Source: Lysobacteraceae bacterium (GTDB lineage Bacteria; Pseudomonadota; Gammaproteobacteria; Xanthomonadales; Xanthomonadaceae). Taken from it: a stretch of DNA of 64,000 bases. Location of the stretch: NCBI GenBank assembly GCA_023954075.1, contig JAMLIV010000003.1, positions 1-64,000 of the forward strand, read 5' to 3'. Below are positions 58,067-64,000 of the stretch, piece after piece (position 1 is the stretch's first letter; each line of letters starts with the position of its first letter). Below the pieces are notes generated by a model that was not told the DNA's origin, made no database searches, and worked only from the letters and a program-made list of their open reading frames with translations. Position numbers and translations under genes: made by a program.

Positions 58067-59068
58067 ATGCAAATTCCCGAGAACGAAGCCGCCGTGTCGC
58101 AGCGGATCGAGCGCCTCGACGCCCTGCGTCGCGCCATCGCCACCGCCGTGGTCGGCCAGGAGGCCGTGGTCGAACAGCTCCTGATCGCGCTCCTGGCTGG
58201 CGGCCACTGCCTGATCGAAGGCGTGCCGGGGCTGGGCAAGACCCTGCTGGTGCGCTCACTGGCGCAGGCGCTGGCGCTGGACTTCCGCCGCGTGCAATTC
58301 ACCCCCGACCTCATGCCCAGCGACATCCTCGGCGCGGAGCTGCTGGAGGAGGACCGCGGCACCGGGCACCGCCAGTTCCGCTTCCAGAAAGGACCGGTCT
58401 TCACCCACCTGCTGCTGGCCGACGAGCTCAACCGCACCCCGCCCAAGACCCAGGCCGCGCTGCTGGAGGCCATGGCCGAGCGCACCGTGAGCTATGCCGG
58501 CACCACCTATGCCCTGCCCGCGCCGTTCTTCGTGCTGGCGACCCAGAATCCGCTCGAACAGGCCGGCACCTATCCCCTGCCGGAAGCCCAGCTCGACCGC
58601 TTCCTGCTGCACGTGATGGTGTCCTATCCCGACGAGGACGATGAACGCGAGATCCTGCGCCAGACCACGGGCGGCCCGGCCGCGCTGGTGCCGCGGGTGA
58701 TGGGTGCCGACGATGTGCTCGCGGCGCAGGCGCTGGTGCGCGGGATCCACGTCGGCGATGACCTGCTCACCTGGATCACCCGGCTGGTGCGCGCCAGCCG
58801 CCCCGACGATCCGCTGGCACCGCCCGAGGTGCGCGGCTACGTGCGCTGGGGTGCCGGCCCGCGCGCCGGGCAGTCGCTGGTGCTGGCCAGCAAGGCCCGC
58901 GCCCTGCTGCACGGACGCCTCGCCGCCACGCGCGAGGATGCTGCCGCGCTGGCCGCGCCGGTGATGCGCCACCGCCTGCTGCTGTCGTTCGCGGCCGAGG
59001 CCGAAGGCAAGTCGGCGGACGAGGTGATCGCCGCGCTGCTGCGGGCCGTGCCGTATCCCGCGCCTTGA
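58067..59068 (+). CDS. MoxR-family AAA+ ATPase
   Basis: A 333-residue cytoplasmic AAA+ ATPase. Walker A is GVPGLGKT (about 52-59), Walker B is LLLADELN, with sensor ATQNP. The opening VGQEAVVEQLLIALLAGGH and LDRFLLHV are MoxR signatures. MoxR ATPases act as chaperones that mature or activate partner complexes, often ones with VWA-type proteins. It lies 7 bp after the DUF4159 gene and 10 bp before the DUF58 gene. Confidence 0.95.
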   Translation: MQIPENEAAVSQRIERLDALRRAIATAVVGQEAVVEQLLIALLAGGHCLIEGVPGLGKTLLVRSLAQALALDFRRVQFTPDLMPSDILGAELLEEDRGTGHRQFRFQKGPVFTHLLLADELNRTPPKTQAALLEAMAERTVSYAGTTYALPAPFFVLATQNPLEQAGTYPLPEAQLDRFLLHVMVSYPDEDDEREILRQTTGGPAALVPRVMGADDVLAAQALVRGIHVGDDLLTWITRLVRASRPDDPLAPPEVRGYVRWGAGPRAGQSLVLASKARALLHGRLAATREDAAALAAPVMRHRLLLSFAAEAEGKSADEVIAALLRAVPYPAP

Positions 59069-59078
59069 GCCGCGCGCC

Positions 59079-59966
59079 GTGGCGCATGCGCTGATCCCGC
59101 CCGATGTCCTGAGCCGGCTGAAGAACCTGCGGCTGGCGGCGGCGCGCTCGACGGGTGCCGGCGGCATCGGCCAGCACGCCAGCCACACCCGCGGTGCAGG
59201 GCTGGAGTTCGTGCAGTATCGCGGCTATGAGCCCGGCGATGCGCTGCGCCAGGTCGACTGGAAGCTCTATGCGCGCTCGGACCGCTTTTTCGTGCGCGAA
59301 GCCGAACGCGAAAGTCCGCTCACGCTGTGGCTGCTGGTCGACGGTTCGGCGTCGATGGCGCAGTCCGACCGCGCGCGCCCGGAGTGGAGCCGCCTCGACG
59401 GCGCGCGCCTGATCGCCGCCTGCATCGCGGAAATCGCGCTGCGTCAGGGCGACCGCGTCGGCCTTGTCGGTCTGCACGCGACCGATTTGCGGATGCTGCC
59501 GCCGCGCGCCGGCACCCGTGCGCACAACGGCCTGTGGCTGGCGCTCCAGGCGCTGGAGTGCGGCGGGCATTTCCCAGCCCGGGCCCGGCTGGCACCGCTG
59601 TGGGAACGCACCCGCGCGGGCGATCTGGTGATCCTGATCGGCGATCTGTTCGACGAGGCGGCGGTGGCGCTGGCCGAACGCCTCGCCGCCGCCGGTCGCG
59701 AGGTCCGCACGATCCAGCTCCTTACCGCCGAAGAGCGCGACTTTCCCTTCGACGGCAGCTTCCTGTTCCACGACGCGGAAACCGGTGCCGAAATCCAGGG
59801 CGATGCCCGCGCCATGCGCGACGGTTATCTGGAGCGGTTCAGCGCCGCGCTGCGCGCGCTCGACGCCCGCCTGGACGCCGCCGGCATCGCACGCGCGCGC
59901 GGCGCGCTCGACGAACCGCCCGACCGGGTGCTGCACCGCATCCTCGCGCCGGGAGCGCCGGCGTGA
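59079..59966 (+). CDS. DUF58 (VWA-like) protein
   Basis: A 295-residue soluble protein of the DUF58 type, a von Willebrand A-like fold. Signatures are GLEFVQYRGYEPGDALRQVD, WKLYARSDRFFVRE and LLVDGSASMAQSD (the MIDAS-like DxSxS site, intact). DUF58 proteins regularly pair with MoxR ATPases. GTG start at 59079; the stop overlaps the BatA start (GTGA). Confidence 0.92.
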   Translation: MAHALIPPDVLSRLKNLRLAAARSTGAGGIGQHASHTRGAGLEFVQYRGYEPGDALRQVDWKLYARSDRFFVREAERESPLTLWLLVDGSASMAQSDRARPEWSRLDGARLIAACIAEIALRQGDRVGLVGLHATDLRMLPPRAGTRAHNGLWLALQALECGGHFPARARLAPLWERTRAGDLVILIGDLFDEAAVALAERLAAAGREVRTIQLLTAEERDFPFDGSFLFHDAETGAEIQGDARAMRDGYLERFSAALRALDARLDAAGIARARGALDEPPDRVLHRILAPGAPA

Positions 59967-61123
59967 GTCTCGCGCTGCTGCTGCCCGGCGCGCTGGCGGC
60001 GCTGACCGCGCTGGCGCTGCCGGTCCTGATCCACCTGGCGCGCCGCGACGTGCACCGGCGCATCGACTTTGCCGCGCTGCGCTGGCTTGCGCCCGAGGCG
60101 CGCCCGCGCCGGCGGCTGCGGCTGGAGGAACGCGCGCTGCTCGCCGCACGCCTCGTTCTGCTCGCGCTGATCGCGCTGTGGCTGGCGCAGCCGGCGCTGT
60201 CGGGTGCCGGCGACGCGCGCCCCTTCGTTGCCGTGATGCCGGGCGTTTCCGCGGCATCCCTGACCGCGCAGGCGCTGCCGGCCAGGGCCCGCCTGCACTG
60301 GCTGGCGGAAGGTTTTCCGGCGCTGGGAGACGGCGCGCCGGACGCGCCGCAGCCCGTCGCCAGCCTGCTGCGCCAGCTCGATGCCGAGCTCGATGCCGCC
60401 GCGCCGCTGATCGTGCTGGCCACGCCGATCTTCGACGGCGCGGACGCGCAGATTCCACGGCTGTCGCGCACGCTGGACTGGCGCATCGCGCCGGGCTCGC
60501 CGCCCGGCGTCCGCCCGCCGCCCGAACCCGGACCACCCGCGCTGCACGTGATTGCCGACGCCGCGCACGCGGCAGGTGCGCGCTACCTGCAGGCCGCCGC
60601 ATCCGCATGGGGCGGCTCGGACGCGCCCATCCCCACGCACGCGCCCGACGCCGCCCTGCCCGCCGACCGCACGGTGATCGTCGCCTGGCTGGCCGAAGGC
60701 GCGCTGCCCGAGGCGCTGCAAACCCGAATCGCCGAAGGCGGCACCGCTCTGCTGGCGGCCGATTCGCCGCTTCCCGCCGGCGTGGATGCGGTTGCGCTCT
60801 GGCGCGACGCGGACGGGGCGAGCCTGGCCGAAGGCGCGGCTTTCGGACGCGGCCGCGCGCTGCGTTTCACCCGCGCACTGGATCCGCAGGTGTTTCCGGC
60901 CCTGCTCGAAGCCGATTTTCCGCAGCGGCTGCGCGCGCTTTTGCAGGGATCGGCACCGGAACCGGCGCGCGCCGACGCCCGCGCCTGGCGTCCACTCGAC
61001 GGTGCCGCGCCGTGGCCGGAATCCCCGCGCGACCTGCGCCCGTGGCTGGCGCTCCTGATCGCGCTGGCGTTCGGCGCGGAGCGCTGGCTGGCCGCGCGCC
61101 TGCCTCAAAGGAGCGCGGCTTGA
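59963..61123 (+). CDS. BatA-type membrane protein
   Basis: A 386-residue inner-membrane protein. Its N-terminus is the BatA signature (PVLIHLARRDVHRRIDFAAL, RRRLRLEERALLAARLVLLA) with two membrane helices, then a soluble domain exposed outside (about 75-350), and a last helix near 360. A VWA domain is not obvious. GTG start at 59963 overlaps DUF58; the stop overlaps the next TTG start. Aerotolerance-type operons have the same gene set. Confidence 0.85.
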   Translation: MSLALLLPGALAALTALALPVLIHLARRDVHRRIDFAALRWLAPEARPRRRLRLEERALLAARLVLLALIALWLAQPALSGAGDARPFVAVMPGVSAASLTAQALPARARLHWLAEGFPALGDGAPDAPQPVASLLRQLDAELDAAAPLIVLATPIFDGADAQIPRLSRTLDWRIAPGSPPGVRPPPEPGPPALHVIADAAHAAGARYLQAAASAWGGSDAPIPTHAPDAALPADRTVIVAWLAEGALPEALQTRIAEGGTALLAADSPLPAGVDAVALWRDADGASLAEGAAFGRGRALRFTRALDPQVFPALLEADFPQRLRALLQGSAPEPARADARAWRPLDGAAPWPESPRDLRPWLALLIALAFGAERWLAARLPQRSAA

Positions 61124-63240
61124 ACGCGCTGCCGCGCCGCATCTGGCTGGCGGCACGCCGTCGCGATGCCGCGATCACGCTCGCCTTCGGCCTGCCGTGG
61201 CTCGCGGCCATCACCCTGCTTGCCGCGCACCTGGGCGGAAGCCGTGCGGCGGGCCTGGCGCTGGCCACGCTCGCCTTGCTGTCGGGCGCTCTCGTGATCG
61301 CGCGATGGCGACGGCGCGATGCGCGCTGGCTGGTACGCGCGCTCGACGCCGCGCGGCCGGATCTGGACGACAGCGCCGACCTGTTGCTGCCCGACGCCGC
61401 GCCGTCGGCGCTCCAGCGGCTCCAGCGCCAGCGCTTGCTGGACCGCCTGCAAGCGCGGCCTGCGGACCTGCGCGCGCCCTGGCCCGCCGGCGCGCTGGCA
61501 TGCTCGTTCGCTCTGGCCGCGGGCTGCGCGCTGGCCGCAGGGTTCTGGCCGGCACCATCGGCCGCGCCCGAGCCAGTCGCCCGCACCGCCGTCGTCGATA
61601 CCGGCCCGCTGCGCCTCATCGACACCACCGTCGAAATCACGCCACCGCCCTACACCGGCCTGCCGCCGACAACGAGCGCCACGCTGTCGCTGCGCGCACC
61701 GCAGGATTCGCGGCTGCGCTGGCGGCTGCGGTTTTCCTCTCCGCCCCGCGAGGCGGCGCTGCTCCTGCTCGACGGCCGCCGCGTCACGCTCACGCAGGAG
61801 GGCGATCTGTGGCTGGCCGAGCTGGGGCTGGATCGCTCCGTGCTCTACCGCATCGAGGCGGACGGCGTGGCGCCGGGCGATGCGCCCGCACGCCTCGACG
61901 CGATTGCCGACCAGCCGCCGCAGATTCGCGTGCTCGCACCCGAGCACGGCCTGAGCCAGGCTGCACCCGGCCAGAAGCGCTGGTCGGTGGCCTTCGAGGC
62001 CAGCGACGACCATGCGCTGGCCGGATTTGCCAGCCTGCGCATCACCCACACCCAGGGCAGCGGCGAGAACATCGGCGTCTCCGAACGAACCCTGCGCCTG
62101 CGCGGCGAGGGCGAGCCCGCGCGCCGGCGCTATGCGCACGCGCTCGATCTCGCCGGCCTGGGCTACGCACCCGGCGATGACCTCATCGTCCAGCTCGCGG
62201 TGCGCGACACCCGCACGCCAGTACCGCAGGAGGCGCGCAGCGCCAGCCTGATCCTGCGCTGGTCAAATGCGGGCGATGCCGGATCGGGCGATCTTGAAGC
62301 GGCCGTCCAGCGCGTGCTGCCGGCCTATTTCCGCAGCCAGCGCCAGATCATCCTCGACGCCGAGGCGCTGCTGCGCGAGAAGCCGGCGCTGGAGGCGGGT
62401 GCCTTTGCCCGGCGCGCCGATGCGCTGGGCGTCGATCAGCGCATCCTGCGGCTGCGCTACGGCCAGTTCCTGGGCGAGGAATCCGAAGGCGCACCCGGCG
62501 GGCTTGCCACCGGGCCGTCGGAAGACGGCGATGACCACGACGATGCCGGGGGACACGACGACCACGATCATGCCCGCGAGGCGCATCCTGAAAGCTTCGG
62601 CCAGGACATGGACCTCATCGCCAGCTTCGGCCACAGCCACGACATCCCCGAGGCCGCGACCCTGCTCGATGCGCGCACCCGGGAGGTGCTGCGCAAGGCG
62701 CTGGGGCAGATGTGGCAGTCCGAGCTGGGCCTGCGCCAGGCGCAGCCGCAGGCCGCGCTGCCGCACGCCTACCGCGCGCTCGATCTCATCAAGGAGGTGC
62801 AGCAGGCCGACCGCATCTACCTGCCCCGGCTCGGCACGGACCTGCCGCCGATCGACGAAGCCCGGCGGCTGGGCGGCACCCGCGACGGTCTGGCATCGCG
62901 CCCCGACCCGCTGCGCCCGGCGCAGCTCGAACCCGACGATCTGCCCGCGCTCTGGCGCGCGCTGGGCGACATGGATACAGCTCCCCTCGACCCGACGCTG
63001 CTCCAGCGCCTGCGCGCTGCGCTGGCGGCGCAGCCCGGGCGCGCGGCCGACCCGCTTGTGCTGCAGGAGGCGCTCGACGCCGCGGCGCGCCAGCCGGACT
63101 GCCGCGACTGCCGGCACGCCCTGCGCGCGGCGCTCTGGCCGCTGCTGGATGCGCCGCCTGCGGCCGTGCCGCGCCGCCCCGCGCACGATGCGGCAGGCGC
63201 GCGCTATCTCGACGCGCTGCGCGCCGGGGAAACCGAATGA
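61120..63240 (+). CDS. DUF4175 family membrane protein with His/Asp-rich insert
   Basis: A 706-residue protein. Two or three N-terminal membrane helices (about 20-60 and 125-145) lead to a large extracytoplasmic region with beta-sandwich modules and then a helical part. Around residues 467-490 lies a His/Asp-rich stretch, with DDHDDAGG and HDDHDHAREAH, that could bind metal ions. TTG start at 61120, with an AAAGGAG ribosome-binding site, overlaps the BatA stop (TTGA). DUF4175 proteins co-occur with MoxR/BatA genes; the role is unknown. Confidence 0.82.
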   Translation: MNALPRRIWLAARRRDAAITLAFGLPWLAAITLLAAHLGGSRAAGLALATLALLSGALVIARWRRRDARWLVRALDAARPDLDDSADLLLPDAAPSALQRLQRQRLLDRLQARPADLRAPWPAGALACSFALAAGCALAAGFWPAPSAAPEPVARTAVVDTGPLRLIDTTVEITPPPYTGLPPTTSATLSLRAPQDSRLRWRLRFSSPPREAALLLLDGRRVTLTQEGDLWLAELGLDRSVLYRIEADGVAPGDAPARLDAIADQPPQIRVLAPEHGLSQAAPGQKRWSVAFEASDDHALAGFASLRITHTQGSGENIGVSERTLRLRGEGEPARRRYAHALDLAGLGYAPGDDLIVQLAVRDTRTPVPQEARSASLILRWSNAGDAGSGDLEAAVQRVLPAYFRSQRQIILDAEALLREKPALEAGAFARRADALGVDQRILRLRYGQFLGEESEGAPGGLATGPSEDGDDHDDAGGHDDHDHAREAHPESFGQDMDLIASFGHSHDIPEAATLLDARTREVLRKALGQMWQSELGLRQAQPQAALPHAYRALDLIKEVQQADRIYLPRLGTDLPPIDEARRLGGTRDGLASRPDPLRPAQLEPDDLPALWRALGDMDTAPLDPTLLQRLRAALAAQPGRAADPLVLQEALDAAARQPDCRDCRHALRAALWPLLDAPPAAVPRRPAHDAAGARYLDALRAGETE

Positions 63241-64000
63241 TCGGCGCATCGCCACCCATGCTGACGGGCATCGCGCTGGCGCTTGCGGTGCTCGCATCGT
63301 GGCTGCGGCTGATGCGGCGGCGCACGCGCGGCGAACTCGCGGGCACGCACCTCCGCTTCGCGCTGCGGCTCCTGCTCCAGCCGGCGCTGGCGGCGCTGCT
63401 GTTCTTCGGCCTGTTTCCGCCACGCGCGGCGCTGCCCGAGGCGTCGCTGCTGGTGTTCACCGCGCGCGCCACCGACCTTGCCAAAGATCGCATGCTGCCG
63501 CGCATCGCCCTGCCCGAAGCCCCATCGGACATCGCCGCCGAGCGCGTGCCCGATCTGGCCACCGCGCTGCGCCGCCATCCGCAGGTGACATCGCTGCGCG
63601 TGCGTGGCGAGGGCCTGCCGGCGCGCGACATCGAGGCCGCGCGCGAGCTTGCCATCGTCCCGGGCGGCGACGCGCCGGCTCAGGGCCTGGTCGAACTCCA
63701 CGCCCCGTCGCGGGTGGCGGCAGGCAACGGCTTCGCCCTGCACGGGCGCGTGGCCGGCGTCCCGAACGCACGGGTGAGCCTGCTCGATCCGGCCGGCGAA
63801 CCCGTAGCGCAGGCACGCGCCGACGCGAGCGGCCGCTTCGCGCTGGCGGGCACCGCGCGCGCCGCCGGCCTCGCCCGTTTCGCCCTGCGGCTCGCCGCCG
63901 GGGATGGCAGCGAGCGCGAGCGCCTGCCGCTGCCGATCCGCGTGGATGCGCCCGCGCCGCCGCGCGTCCTGGTGCTGGGCGGCGCGCCCAATGCCGAGCT
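63237..64000 (+). CDS. Membrane protein with carboxypeptidase-regulatory-like domain, cut by the window edge
   Basis: The first 254 codons of a longer gene; no stop is reached. Residues 1-75 contain two membrane helices (GIALALAVLASWLRL, LLLQPALAALLFFGLFP). Residues 140-230 look like a beta-sandwich of the regulatory or CARDB type (GFALHGRVAGVPNARVSLLD), and VLVLGGAPNAE near the cut may start a GATase-like domain. It overlaps the DUF4175 gene by 4 bp (ATGA), so it is part of the same operon. Confidence 0.75.
   Translation, partial: MIGASPPMLTGIALALAVLASWLRLMRRRTRGELAGTHLRFALRLLLQPALAALLFFGLFPPRAALPEASLLVFTARATDLAKDRMLPRIALPEAPSDIAAERVPDLATALRRHPQVTSLRVRGEGLPARDIEAARELAIVPGGDAPAQGLVELHAPSRVAAGNGFALHGRVAGVPNARVSLLDPAGEPVAQARADASGRFALAGTARAAGLARFALRLAAGDGSERERLPLPIRVDAPAPPRVLVLGGAPNAE

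Overview
This 64 kb window is GC-rich (about 70%), densely coded chromosomal DNA. It looks like a gammaproteobacterium of the Lysobacterales (Xanthomonadales). The reasons are the gpmI-envC-ctp order, a long tryptophanyl-tRNA synthetase, secreted proteins ending in an IFSDGFE motif, extended -10 promoters of the TACACTGCGCG type, and heavy GTG/TTG start use with stop/start overlaps. I see no rRNA, tRNA, CRISPR array, insertion sequence or prophage. The genus is not decided by the sequence.

Layout. 0-2.2 kb: a leftward promoter with an operator-like palindrome at the edge, a DUF192 lipoprotein and hemL. 2.3-9.6 kb: an ECF sigma factor overlapping a membrane Ser/Thr kinase with TPRs, then two secreted proteins (beta-helix and YVTN beta-propeller). 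9.7-14.7 kb: M20 amidohydrolase, ArgD-like and class IV aminotransferases, glyoxalase, ComEA-like and Hpt proteins. 15-18.4 kb: EamA transporter, M28 peptidase lipoprotein, VNG-repeat protein. 18.5-22.7 kb: gpmI, an EnvC-like murein hydrolase activator and a C-terminal processing protease. 22.7-28.4 kb: DUF4156 lipoprotein, large M16 peptidase, a TPR-less Ser/Thr kinase and ppk2, the last flanked by two copies of a 98-bp repeat. 28.6-34.7 kb: a surface protein with YadA-type repeats and an S74 chaperone domain plus a small exported partner, a phospholipase D-like protein, trpS, a small membrane protein and an internally deleted metallo-beta-lactamase pseudogene. 35-43.6 kb: OmpW, S1/P1 nuclease, the ureide operon puuE-uraD-alc-allA, a universal stress protein, and an ActP-type symporter with its DUF485 partner and a porin. 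43.7-50.4 kb: rpsP-rimM-trmD (without rplS), an AhpD-like protein followed by a diguanylate cyclase broken by an in-frame TAG, and a TldD/TldE pair in which TldD carries a Tat-type signal. 50.5-57.1 kb: a complete nine-gene N-type ATPase operon, atpDCQRBEFAG. 57.3-64 kb: a DUF4159-MoxR-DUF58-BatA-DUF4175 membrane operon that runs off the right edge.

How the genes work together. The N-ATPase is a stand-alone ion-translocating machine with its own AtpQ and AtpR and no separate delta subunit. The ureide genes take OHCU through allantoin, allantoate and ureidoglycolate to glyoxylate plus urea. ActP, its DUF485 partner and the porin plausibly form a carboxylate uptake route. The sigma/kinase pair looks like a phosphorylation-controlled ECF switch with no anti-sigma gene next to it.

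The most interesting signals are the N-ATPase, the shared C-terminal IFSDGFE tail on two otherwise unrelated exported proteins, the repeat pair bracketing ppk2 (one copy spans the likely start of the neighbouring kinase gene), the two recent gene lesions, and the Tat-tagged TldD paired with an untagged TldE.
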